Part shown: piece by piece, positions 8,811 through 17,028 of the stretch
Layout: every line of letters starts with the position of its first letter
Numbering within the stretch: position 1 is the stretch's first letter
DNA from: an uncultured Hungatella sp.
Lineage (GTDB): Bacteria > Bacillota > Clostridia > Lachnospirales > Lachnospiraceae
Assembly: GCA_947089145.1 (NCBI GenBank)
Contig: CAMUJH010000036.1
Location: 1 to 40,233 of the forward strand
DNA length: 40,233 bases
Direction: 5' to 3'
Position numbers and translations under genes: made by a program
Notes under the pieces: generated by a model
The model's database searches: none
The model's input: only the letters and a program-made list of their open reading frames with translations
What the model was told of the DNA's origin: nothing

Positions 8811-9826
8811 ATGCTGAAAATTTTTAGTGAGTTCAGAAGAAAGTTAGATGAAGTTATGGTAAAGGCTATTCACAGGCGGGTTGTGCTGTATGGATACGGA
8901 AGAACCGGACAGTTTTTACAATGGTATGCAGACTATTATCACAGCATAAAGATAGATTTTATTGTAAAAGAGGATATGAAAGCCAGAATACCATACAGCT
9001 TCTCTCTTTTCCGCCGACAGTCTTTGATTTTAACTATAAAGATATAAGGGATGCTGTTGTATGGATCGCTTTTAATAATAATGAGGAAGCAAAACAGAAA
9101 TTAGAGCAGTTAGGATATAAGAACAGGGAAAGTTATTTTGATTTCTGCGAAATAATTTACGGCAGTGACAGAATATGGAGGGGCAAAAATGATGAAGATA
9201 ACCGTTTTATACAGAGAAAAACAGGAAATCGGGATATTCAGTTTTTAGAATGGCTGGAATATAAATACGGATGTAACTTTGTGACAGAAGTTGATATTTC
9301 TGCTTATGAAAACAGATTAGACATAGTTGCAGGGTATAAAGTGACTGCGATGAGGGAAATTTTTTCGATTTTAGATAAATGCCACTGTGTTTCGAACAAA
9401 GATTCAATTCTTGATATTGGATGCGGAAAAGGCGGCAGCCTTCTGGCTTTTTTAGACTATGGCTTTGAGACGGTGGGCGGCGTGGAGCTAGAGGAGAAAA
9501 TGTACAATGTTTTAAAACGCAACTTAGAACTGCTTGAGGACAAGTTACATGAAGATGTGCAGGTGTACTGCCAGGACGCAATGGAGATGACAACAGAGCT
9601 GGATAAGTATAATTGGTTTTACTGCTTCTTAAGCGATGGGGATTTCTGGAGCATGCTGGCGGAACATATTGCTGACAGCGTCAGAAGAAATGCAAGGAAG
9701 GTAACAATTATCGTTAGGAATCCATTTCCATATGACATATTTGAGAAAAACGGTTTTATATTAACCAATCAATTTGAAATTGATACGCGCCAGAGAGCGG
9801 TAAATATTTATGTAAATAATCTGTAA
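8811..9826 (+). pseudogene. Rossmann-domain plus SAM methyltransferase, frameshifted
   Basis: Two overlapping frames together encode one protein of about 337 residues. Frame one starts at ATG 8811 and encodes a Rossmann-like module (VVLYGYGRTGQFLQ) up to about SFSLF. The second frame resumes at PPTVFDFNYKD near 9010 and runs to 9826. It holds the rest of the module and a class I SAM methyltransferase with ILDIGCGKGGSLL at about 9408-9446. The switch is -1 (or +2) within or next to the pyrimidine tract CTTCTCTCTTTTCC around 9000-9015. The downstream frame has no good ribosome binding site of its own at its first ATG (8921). It may be a true pseudogene, a phase-variable gene with slippage in the TC/T tract, or an assembly error. 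The methyl acceptor is unknown; a sugar in the island glycan is the obvious guess. Confidence 0.75.
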
Positions 9827-9860
9827 GAAGCAGTTTTCTCATCAAGCGGAGGATCGAAAG

Positions 9861-11030
9861 GTGGAAACAAGACTGAACAGGCTGACAAAAACGGATTGGA
9901 AGGATTTAAAGGATATAATCCTTTTCGGATACGGAAGATATGGGAGCCGGGTTCTGCCATATTTGCAGAAAGATTTTAACATTGTGGCAATCGTAGACAA
10001 TGATGTTCAAAAGCAGGGGAAGATCGTAGACGGGATATCCATTGTTAATTTAAAAGAGGCTCAGGAACTTTTACATAATTATAAAGTTATTGTTGCTGTC
10101 CAGGCATTTTTCTATGCTGAGATTTGTAAACAATTAGAAGAAATGGGATTGAGGGAATATGATGATTTTATAATATGGAGCCAGTTTTTTCCGGAATGGT
10201 ATTATAAATATCAAAAAAAGATATGTGTTGAGAAAACAGATATTGTAATAACTTCTTTTTGCAGCCTTAACTGTGAAAGCTGCTCGGCATTTATCCCTTA
10301 TATTAAAGAAAAGAAACATGAGAAACTAAAAGACCTGGAGAACAGCATACGTTTATTCTTTGAACGGGTGGACAGAGTTCAGGACATGAACCTGTACGGC
10401 GGAGAACCTTTCCTCCATCCTCAGCTATGCGGGATTATTGAATTGCTGGGAAAATACAGACATAAGATAGGATATTTAGGTATTATTACAAACGGCACGA
10501 TTATTCCCGATTCCCAGGTACTTCACATGCTTAAAAAATATCATATTGGAGTTTCCATCAGCGACTATTCCGCCTCGATAGATTATAAAGGAAAATTGGA
10601 TAGGCTGTGTAAGATACTGAATGAGAATGAAATCAGCACCGTCAGAACTGTAAATATGATATGGTTTGATTTGGGATTTCCGCGAAAAAAGATGAGATAT
10701 GGAAGGGAAGAAGCAAAAACACATATGACATCTTGCAATACGGCGTGTCACGATCTGATTGACGGAAAAATATATTATTGTATTGCGGATCGTGCGGCTC
10801 AGTTAGGCGGCTTGATACCATATAGTAAAAAGTCTTATGTAGATTTGAATACGATTGATAAGGACAGCTTAGAATCGCGAAAAGAAATTTTAGAGCTGTG
10901 CGCAGGCAATATTGAAGGGGGATATCTGGACTTTTGTCAGCTATGCGGCGGATTTGGTTATGATAATAAAGATGAGATTTTGGCGGCAAAGCAGATTAAT
11001 AAAAATGTAAAAGATAACGAGGACTTATGA
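9861..11030 (+). CDS. Radical SAM protein with N-terminal Rossmann-like domain
   Basis: This is a 389-residue protein with a GTG start behind GCGGAGGA (9847-9854 region). Residues 15-110 form the island's recurring Rossmann module (IILFGYGRYGSR). The radical SAM core follows, with the cluster motif CxxxCxxC at Cys134, Cys138 and Cys141 (SFCSLNCESC), and GGEP at 180-183 for SAM binding. After the core, further cysteines (SCNTACHDLIDGKIYYC, then CQLCGG) suggest an auxiliary Fe-S cluster of the SPASM/Twitch sort. Such proteins modify peptides or sugars by radical chemistry, for example dehydrogenation or epimerisation. There is no precursor peptide gene nearby, so a sugar or nucleotide-sugar substrate fits the context better. 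The stop overlaps the start of the next gene. Confidence 0.8.
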   Translation: METRLNRLTKTDWKDLKDIILFGYGRYGSRVLPYLQKDFNIVAIVDNDVQKQGKIVDGISIVNLKEAQELLHNYKVIVAVQAFFYAEICKQLEEMGLREYDDFIIWSQFFPEWYYKYQKKICVEKTDIVITSFCSLNCESCSAFIPYIKEKKHEKLKDLENSIRLFFERVDRVQDMNLYGGEPFLHPQLCGIIELLGKYRHKIGYLGIITNGTIIPDSQVLHMLKKYHIGVSISDYSASIDYKGKLDRLCKILNENEISTVRTVNMIWFDLGFPRKKMRYGREEAKTHMTSCNTACHDLIDGKIYYCIADRAAQLGGLIPYSKKSYVDLNTIDKDSLESRKEILELCAGNIEGGYLDFCQLCGGFGYDNKDEILAAKQINKNVKDNEDL

Positions 11031-12325
11031 TGAGATACGTTATATGGGGAGCCGGCCTGCGGGGAAGGCGATTATTCGGGCACCTGAAAGAGGAGGACGT
11101 GGCGGCTTTCGTGGATAAAAGCAGTGATAAAATCGGAAGTTCTTTTTGTGGAAAGAAAGTTATTAGCCTGGACGAGTATGCGAAACACTGTAATGAAGCG
11201 ATTTTAGTCATTGCTCATACGTTTGAAGAGAATGCGGCAAAAGAGCTGGAAAGCTTAGGCATAAAAAACTATATGCGGCTGTCAGATTGTCCGGGAGAAT
11301 TTCAGGAGGAAAATACAAGGCCATTATTAAAAAACTATGTGAAAAGCCTGTTAAACAGCTGGGACACATATGGAATAAGGGGATGCACTGTTTATGGGCT
11401 GGAAGTATATTCATGGCTGTCTGAAATCGGAAATACCCATTCTTATATGATTATAGATAACAGCGTGCCGCCTGAGACTGTTAAGCTAATAAAAGAAAGC
11501 GGCTATAGCATTTTAACAGAAGACCACGTTTGTGAAGGAAAACTGGGCAGGATTTTAAATTGTACCTACGAAGAGCAGGCGGAAAATTTGTTTGAGGGAA
11601 TCCAACAAAGCAATTTATATGACTGCTCAGATGTAATTGAGGAGTATTATAATTCGGAAATTGAAAAACTAAAAAACAGCCATAAAGGCCAGGCATGCGT
11701 TATTGTTGCCACAGGCCCCAGTTTGAAAATGGAAGACTTAAATACATTGGCGGAAAGACAGATTACAACGTTTGGCGTAAATATGATTGGGTATGCATAT
11801 GCTTCCACAAAATGGAGGCCAACCTATTTTGTCGGTGAGGACAGGGCTTTAATGGAAAGCGAATATTTTAGCAAGATCAAACCGGCAAAAGAGAGTAAGT
11901 ATGCTTTTTTGGCAGATACCGGCAAGACTTTTTGGGAAAATGAACAGCCTCCCAATATATTGAAATTTCATTTGTGCGATGAGTGGGCCTTCGGGAGATA
12001 TCCGAAATTTTCGGAGGACTTTTCAAGAAAATCGTATGTGGGAGGAACGGTTGTATACACATGTATTCAGCTTGCTGTATATATGGGATTTCAAAAAATC
12101 TATTTGCTGGGAGTTGATTTTACAGGTGCAAAAGAGCATGGCAGCAAATACAGCCATTTTTATGCGGAAAAGGAGCTTACGTCAGTCAGCTATACGGATC
12201 AGGTCAGTTTAGCTTATGAAAAAGCAAAAAAGTATGCAGACGAGCATGGAATAAACATATATAATGCGACCCGCGGAGGAAAGCTGGAGGCATTTGAGAG
12301 AGTAGGTTTTGACAGTCTGTTTTAA
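11027..12325 (+). CDS. Maf/DUF115-type glycosyltransferase with two N-terminal Rossmann-like modules
   Basis: The protein has 432 residues. Residues 1-95 are a Rossmann-like module (YVIWGAGLRGRRLFG). Residues 105-200 look like a second, weaker one (VYGLEVYSWLSEI). From about 222 the DUF115 / MptE-like core begins with VIVATGPSLKMEDL and continues through TFGVNMIGYAY and YLLGVDFTGAKEHGSKYSHF. This family includes the motility accessory factors (Maf) that transfer nonulosonic acids to flagellin in the cytoplasm, and its fold resembles GT42 sialyltransferases. The nonulosonate genes follow directly (KdsC-like, NeuB, NeuA), which strongly suggests that this enzyme uses their CMP-sugar. The acceptor could be flagellin or another protein. 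ATG 11030 is an equally good start. Confidence 0.7.
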   Translation: MMRYVIWGAGLRGRRLFGHLKEEDVAAFVDKSSDKIGSSFCGKKVISLDEYAKHCNEAILVIAHTFEENAAKELESLGIKNYMRLSDCPGEFQEENTRPLLKNYVKSLLNSWDTYGIRGCTVYGLEVYSWLSEIGNTHSYMIIDNSVPPETVKLIKESGYSILTEDHVCEGKLGRILNCTYEEQAENLFEGIQQSNLYDCSDVIEEYYNSEIEKLKNSHKGQACVIVATGPSLKMEDLNTLAERQITTFGVNMIGYAYASTKWRPTYFVGEDRALMESEYFSKIKPAKESKYAFLADTGKTFWENEQPPNILKFHLCDEWAFGRYPKFSEDFSRKSYVGGTVVYTCIQLAVYMGFQKIYLLGVDFTGAKEHGSKYSHFYAEKELTSVSYTDQVSLAYEKAKKYADEHGINIYNATRGGKLEAFERVGFDSLF

Positions 12326-12343
12326 GAAAAAGAGGGACCATGT

Positions 12344-13408
12344 GTGATTAAAATGCTGGTGTTTGATATAGATGGCGTTATATCAGACGGAAGAAGATAT
12401 ACAGATGGAGGAGAACTGGAACTTAAGACCATACAGCTGAAAGATTTGGATGCCATTGGAATGCTTGCGGACAGCGGCTATAAACTTGGCTGTATATCTG
12501 GTGAAGATACAGAGTTTAGCAGACAGTTTGCCAGGATGAAAACAATCAGCTTCGTTAAACTGGGATGCAAAGATAAGAAGGCCGAATTACAGAAGCTTGC
12601 AAAAGACTGCAGGCTTCAATTGGCGGAGATTTGCTATATTGGTGACGGCAAATACGATATACCGGCTTTACAATCGGCAGGTCTGGCTGTGTGCCCCAAT
12701 GACGCAATAGAAGAAGTAAAAGAGATATGTGATATTGTCTTAAGAAAAAGGGGAGGGGAGGGATGTATCGCCGAATGCTGTTCCATCCTCTTGAATAATA
12801 AGGAAACCCAGAAGAAGGCAATAGACTTATCAAAACATGATTTATCAGGAATGAAGGAAATCATAAAAGAGCATCAAAATATTATTCAGGCCATACTGGA
12901 TGACAAGGAGTACCTTTTTCATGTAGAACAGTCAATAAGGATAGTTGCTGACAGTTATAGAAAAGACGGGAAGCTTTTTATATACGGAAATAGCCTTGCA
13001 CAATATTTGGCTGCTGAGTTGATGAAATGCTTCTGGTTAGGGCGTAAGGCATGGAGCCCGGAGATTTTAATGAACAGCGTGCCGATGATGAAGGCGTTTG
13101 CCGATTCCCATGGATGCGATTGTGCCTTTGCGCAGGAGATAGAGGCCAGAGTAAGAGCCGGAGATGTATTGCTAGGGATTACAACGGGTGAGATAGAAAA
13201 AGGCATTTGTGAGGGTTTTAGAAGGGCGAAAAAGATAGGGGCAGAAACTATATTAATGGCTGACAGGATTTCAAGATACTTGGATATTTTCAATTATATA
13301 GATTGTATGATAAACATACCGTCCAGGAACCAATTAAGGACTGAGGAGATACATATGTTAACAGGTCATCTGATTTGCGAGGGAGTAAAATATCGGTTTA
13401 CCAAGTGA
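12344..13408 (+). CDS. Fusion: KdsC-type HAD phosphatase plus GmhA-like SIS domain
   Basis: The protein has 354 residues and a GTG start. Residues 1-150 are a KdsC-family HAD phosphatase with FDIDGVISDG (Asp8 and Asp10), ISGED, and GDGKYDIPAL near 100-110. KdsC relatives remove the phosphate from Kdo-8-P, KDN-9-P or Neu5Ac-9-P. Residues 190-345 are a SIS domain nearest GmhA (IYGNSLAQYLAAELM, then EEIHMLTGHLICE). The GmhA-type catalytic Glu (AAEL) and His (EIH) are present. The sugar-phosphate-binding serines are not: GITTGEIEKG stands where GISTSGNS is usual, and the GGSAADA loop is shortened. The SIS half may thus be a binding or regulatory domain, or an isomerase with altered specificity. 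Its position before neuB and neuA ties it to nonulosonate or ketoaldonate synthesis. Confidence 0.75.
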   Translation: MIKMLVFDIDGVISDGRRYTDGGELELKTIQLKDLDAIGMLADSGYKLGCISGEDTEFSRQFARMKTISFVKLGCKDKKAELQKLAKDCRLQLAEICYIGDGKYDIPALQSAGLAVCPNDAIEEVKEICDIVLRKRGGEGCIAECCSILLNNKETQKKAIDLSKHDLSGMKEIIKEHQNIIQAILDDKEYLFHVEQSIRIVADSYRKDGKLFIYGNSLAQYLAAELMKCFWLGRKAWSPEILMNSVPMMKAFADSHGCDCAFAQEIEARVRAGDVLLGITTGEIEKGICEGFRRAKKIGAETILMADRISRYLDIFNYIDCMINIPSRNQLRTEEIHMLTGHLICEGVKYRFTK

Positions 13409-13437
13409 AATCTATAATTAAAGGAGATAAAAAGAAA

Positions 13438-14268
13438 ATGGAACATGTATTTATTGTAGGAGAAATTGGAATTAATCATAACGGGGATTTAAAGATTGCA
13501 AAGGAATTAATTGACTGGGCTGCTTTAGCCGGCTGCGACGCAGTTAAATTTCAAAAGAGAACTGTGGACAAGGTATATACAAAGGAATATTTAGACGGAT
13601 ATCGGGAAAGTCCATGGGGGACGACTCAAAGGGAGCAGAAAGAAGGGCTTGAATTTGGACTGGAAGAATATAAGGTGATTGATGAGTACTGCAAAAGCAA
13701 AGGGATTGCATGGTTTGCTTCTGCATGGGATATGGATTCACAATATTTTTTAAGGCAGTTTGATTTAAAATACAATAAGATTGCCTCCGCAATGTTAACC
13801 AATACAGAGCTGCTTAAAGCAGTTGCCAGCGAGGGAAAATATACGTTTATCGCAACCGGGATGAGCACATATGAGGAAATTGATTGCGCTGTCGGCATTT
13901 TTAGAGAGTATAACTGCCCGTTTGAACTGATGCACTGCAATAGTACATACCCTATGCCCAAAGAGGATGCCAATCTGCGGCTGATTCCTGCATTAAAAGA
14001 AAGATACCAGTGCAAAGTCGGTTATAGCGGACATGAATCAGGAAGAATTGTGTCAACAACAGCGGCTGCGTTAGGCGCTACATCCCTGGAAAGGCATATT
14101 ACATTAGACAATACCATGTATGGTTCGGATCAGGCTGCTTCTTTAAATGTAAGAGATCTGGTTAGATTAATAGAGGATGTGCGGCTAATTGAAAAGGTAT
14201 TGGGAAACGGTGAAAAGATTTTAAGCGCAAGAGAACTTGAGACAAGAAAGAAATTAAGAGGATGTTAG
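13438..14268 (+). CDS. neuB: NeuB-family nonulosonic acid synthase lacking the SAF domain
   Basis: The protein has 276 residues and starts with GEIGINHNGDLKIAKELI near residue 9. It carries the NeuB TIM-barrel landmarks DAVKFQKR, ELMHCNSTYP, KVGYSGHE and SLERHITLD. NeuB enzymes condense phosphoenolpyruvate with an N-acylhexosamine or, in NANS-like relatives, its 6-phosphate. Typical NeuB proteins are about 340-350 residues with a C-terminal antifreeze-like (SAF) domain that completes the active site in the dimer. This protein stops right after the barrel (ELETRKKLRGC), so the SAF domain is absent. KdsA-type synthases also lack it. I chose ATG 13438 behind AAAGGAG; an in-frame ATG at 13375 lies inside the previous gene. 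The KdsC-like phosphatase next door points to a phosphorylated intermediate. Confidence 0.85.
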   Translation: MEHVFIVGEIGINHNGDLKIAKELIDWAALAGCDAVKFQKRTVDKVYTKEYLDGYRESPWGTTQREQKEGLEFGLEEYKVIDEYCKSKGIAWFASAWDMDSQYFLRQFDLKYNKIASAMLTNTELLKAVASEGKYTFIATGMSTYEEIDCAVGIFREYNCPFELMHCNSTYPMPKEDANLRLIPALKERYQCKVGYSGHESGRIVSTTAAALGATSLERHITLDNTMYGSDQAASLNVRDLVRLIEDVRLIEKVLGNGEKILSARELETRKKLRGC

Positions 14269-14279
14269 GAGAATCCGTC

Positions 14280-14951
14280 ATGAACGTGGCATTTATTCCA
14301 GTGCGGGGAGGAAGTAAGTCAATTCCACTAAAAAATATAAAAAAAATAGCCGGCAGGCCATTGGTTTACTGGACGGCAAAAGCAGCAAACGATTGTGAAA
14401 GCATAGATAAGGTGTATGTGTCAACAGATAGTTTCCAAATTAAAGAGACAGTTGAAAGTTTTGCTCTGGAGAAGGTAATCGTTGTGGGGAGAAGTGAGGA
14501 GACGTCTTCGGATACAGCATCTACGGAATCTGCCATGCTGGAGTTTGCAGGTCAATATGAATTTGATAACATTTTTCTGATTCAGGCCACTTCACCGTTA
14601 TTAGAAGCAAAGGATCTGACAGAAGGATATAAATTATTCTGCCAAAAGGAGACGGACAGCGTTTTTTCGGCTGTAAAACAGAAACGGTTTCATTGGCTGG
14701 TTGATGGAGACGGTTATGCATATCCTGCAAATTATGATCCGTTCCATAGGCCAAGACGGCAGGATCATGAGGGATATTATGTAGAAAACGGAGCTTTTTT
14801 TATAACAGGAAGAAGGAATCTTTTAGAAAGCAGAAACCGGATGTCAGGGAAGATAAAATTATATGAAATGGATGAAAGCTCTTATTTCGAGATAGATGAG
14901 CCGTCAGATTGGCTCATTATAGAGGAGCTGTTAAAAAGAAGACAAAATTAA
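14280..14951 (+). CDS. neuA: NeuA-type CMP-nonulosonate cytidylyltransferase
   Basis: The protein has 223 residues and opens with FIPVRGGSKSIPLKNIKKIA near residue 5, the R-x-G-S-K-x-(I/L)-P-x-K-N signature of CMP-sugar synthetases. QATSPL, RPRRQD and FEIDEPSDW are the other family landmarks. It activates a nonulosonic or ketoaldonic acid with CTP for the Maf-like transferase or another glycosyltransferase of the island. ATG 14280 sits nine bases after GGAG (14267-14270). The upstream in-frame start at 14262 overlaps neuB. Length is usual for stand-alone NeuA. The exact sugar (Neu5Ac, legionaminate, KDN or other) cannot be told because no NeuC, LegB or PseB-type enzyme is in the window. Confidence 0.88.
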   Translation: MNVAFIPVRGGSKSIPLKNIKKIAGRPLVYWTAKAANDCESIDKVYVSTDSFQIKETVESFALEKVIVVGRSEETSSDTASTESAMLEFAGQYEFDNIFLIQATSPLLEAKDLTEGYKLFCQKETDSVFSAVKQKRFHWLVDGDGYAYPANYDPFHRPRRQDHEGYYVENGAFFITGRRNLLESRNRMSGKIKLYEMDESSYFEIDEPSDWLIIEELLKRRQN

Positions 14952-14983
14952 GCAGACAATTTTACTTTTGCGGAGGTATTGAT

Positions 14984-16273
14984 ATGCCGGTAGAGGAGGA
15001 GTGGAAAAAAATTATAGATGAAAACCAATCTATATACATATACGGAGCGGGCAATATCGGGAAAAAAATATTACGCTTAATAGAGAAGACAGAAAATGCC
15101 GCTTTAAAAGTACAGGGCTTTTTAGTGTCGGATATGACAGGAAATCCTGAAAGGATTGATAAATACTATGTTACAGTGCCTCAGAATTTATCTGATAGGG
15201 ACAGTCTGATACTGGTGGCTGTAACTGATGTCTATCAGGATAATATTATTGACAGTTTAAAAATGCTGGGATTTTCCAATGTTGTTACTGCCTATAAATA
15301 TTCCTTTATCGGAGGCGAAGATGAATGGGACAGCCAGCCCAAAATAATAAAAGTAGATACACATGAATTATTACTATGCCAATACCGAGCCGGCTTATTT
15401 AATCGCTATGATATAATTGTCAGGCTGCTTGCCATAGAAAACTATTATGGAAAAAATCAGTGCGGTTTTGCCTTATATCAAAAAATGCAGAATATGCGGA
15501 CCAATGATAAGGAATATGGAAAAATTTCAATGCAAAGATTTATAAGGCTGATACAGTCCTATGAAAAATACGGATATGACGAAAATTCAGAGTTAGTAGT
15601 TGACGAGGATTTGCATTTAATTGACGGTTCGCACAGGCTGGCGCTGGCAATTTATTTTGGAACTATGAGATTGCGGGTCAGAGCAGTGAAGAGAGAGGAC
15701 AAAATCTGGTATGGGGAGGAATGGTTTACCCGGAGATTTTCCATGGACGAGTATAAGATGATGAGGGAAAGGCTATTCATGGTGGAAAAACGATGGGGAG
15801 ATTCCATAAAGGGAATCCTATGGCCGAGCGTATCAGAATATTTTAATGAAATTGTAGAATTAATCAGAACACAATATTCTGTGACAAATATAAAAGACAT
15901 TGTTTTAAACTTAGAAAAGTTTGAAAAAAAGGTTTATCAGGTCTATGAGGTAGACAGTATTGCCCAGTGGAAAATAAACACGAAATTAAAATATATGAGG
16001 CAATTTTCTCCTTACTATATCAGAACCTTCGATATTGATATGGGAAATCCGGAATTTAGAATAAAGAAGGCGGGAGATGGGATTCTTTCGGATAAAGGGG
16101 CCAGGTTAAAGGAAGAAATACGCAATAGGTATAAGGGACGGGTTCAGGGATATTTTTCTGACATTATTTTTCATACAGCGGATAATTTTTATCAAAGCAG
16201 ATATATTGATAAGATATTTATGGAAGAGAAACAAAATGAGCCCAATGTGTTAGGAGTTGCTGATGAAAATTAG
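14984..16273 (+). CDS. Rossmann-like domain plus ParB/sulfiredoxin-like domain protein
   Basis: The protein has 429 residues; ATG 14984 is behind CGGAGGT (14971-14977). Residues 17-110 are the island's Rossmann module (IYIYGAGNIGKKILRLI). The middle region, around residues 200-230, reads ELVVDEDLHLIDGSHRLALA, which matches the ParB N-terminal / sulfiredoxin fold signature (V-D-x-x-x-x-L-I-D-G-x-H-R). Proteins of that superfamily include ParB CTPases, sulfiredoxin and a serine kinase, so nucleotide binding is plausible. The C-terminal part (250-429) is rich in charged and aromatic residues and not recognised. A chromosome-partition role is very unlikely here. A glycan or protein phosphorylating role is possible but unproven. 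Confidence 0.5.
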   Translation: MPVEEEWKKIIDENQSIYIYGAGNIGKKILRLIEKTENAALKVQGFLVSDMTGNPERIDKYYVTVPQNLSDRDSLILVAVTDVYQDNIIDSLKMLGFSNVVTAYKYSFIGGEDEWDSQPKIIKVDTHELLLCQYRAGLFNRYDIIVRLLAIENYYGKNQCGFALYQKMQNMRTNDKEYGKISMQRFIRLIQSYEKYGYDENSELVVDEDLHLIDGSHRLALAIYFGTMRLRVRAVKREDKIWYGEEWFTRRFSMDEYKMMRERLFMVEKRWGDSIKGILWPSVSEYFNEIVELIRTQYSVTNIKDIVLNLEKFEKKVYQVYEVDSIAQWKINTKLKYMRQFSPYYIRTFDIDMGNPEFRIKKAGDGILSDKGARLKEEIRNRYKGRVQGYFSDIIFHTADNFYQSRYIDKIFMEEKQNEPNVLGVADEN

Positions 16274-17012
16274 ATTTCTCGATGAATTAGAATACATACG
16301 AAACAAGCTTAAAATTAATAAAGATGAAATCTGCCTGATTGGCAGCGCTGTTTTAGCGGCTTCTGATATCCGTGAGAATCATGATTTAGATTTGGCATTA
16401 TATCCTGAGACGAGAGATACAGTGCTGGAACTCCACAAAGATTTCATTAACGTGTTGCCTTCAGGTACAGTGAACTTCAGTGGAAATGTTCAGGCCTTGA
16501 AAAACCGTTATGCAAAAATCGGGATATTGGATGAGGAGTTGTTTGATGATAGATATTCAACCTTTACTGGCGGATACCGTATTGCAAGAATAGAGGTAGA
16601 AATAGCCCAAAAACTCGAACGCGATTACGAAAAAGACAGAAGGGATTTAAAAAAGATAGATTCTTCCTATTTTAAGCTTCCAGGGTTTAATGAGGAACTG
16701 TTTGAATGCCTGAAAAAGAAAAGAAAAGCAATTATTTGGGGAGCAGGAGCTAATGCAAAGCTGGCGTATTACTGTTATTGCGCAAGATTCGATCTGATGT
16801 GTTATGTAGACAATAATGAAAGATTATGGGGAAACGACCTGAATGGATTAAAGGTGTGCTCGCCAGAAATAATAAAGGATACAAATGCAGTTATAATCAT
16901 ATCGAGTAAGCAATTTTCAGATGAGATTAAGAAAGAGATTTACTTAAGGTTTGGAACGAAAAAGGTAATAACATTCTTTATGAAGGAAGAGTATTCTATA
17001 CTGAATCTATAA
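16263..17012 (+). CDS. Nucleotidyltransferase-like protein with C-terminal Rossmann-like domain
   Basis: The protein has 249 residues; ATG 16263 follows TTAGGAG (16250-16256). Residues 20-45 contain CLIGSAVLAASDIRENHDLD, close to the GS...DxD signature of nucleotidyltransferase-fold proteins (G-S loop then HDLDLAL). Whether it is an active transferase is uncertain. Residues 155-245 are the recurring Rossmann module (AIIWGAGANAKLAYY). It overlaps the ParB-like gene by 11 bp and is followed at 17 bp by the beta-helix acyltransferase, so all three are probably co-translated. The substrate is unknown. Confidence 0.5.
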   Translation: MKIRFLDELEYIRNKLKINKDEICLIGSAVLAASDIRENHDLDLALYPETRDTVLELHKDFINVLPSGTVNFSGNVQALKNRYAKIGILDEELFDDRYSTFTGGYRIARIEVEIAQKLERDYEKDRRDLKKIDSSYFKLPGFNEELFECLKKKRKAIIWGAGANAKLAYYCYCARFDLMCYVDNNERLWGNDLNGLKVCSPEIIKDTNAVIIISSKQFSDEIKKEIYLRFGTKKVITFFMKEEYSILNL

Positions 17013-17028
17013 AAGGACTAACACTGCA

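Noticed and set aside
13375-13437. Earlier start for neuB
   Set aside because: It is inside the KdsC-SIS gene, while ATG 13438 has AAAGGAG and starts right before the conserved GEIGINHNG motif.
14984-16273. Chromosome-partition ParB
   Set aside because: Only the LIDGSHR-type core is shared; there is no ParA partner, no parS-like site, and the N-terminus is the island's Rossmann module.
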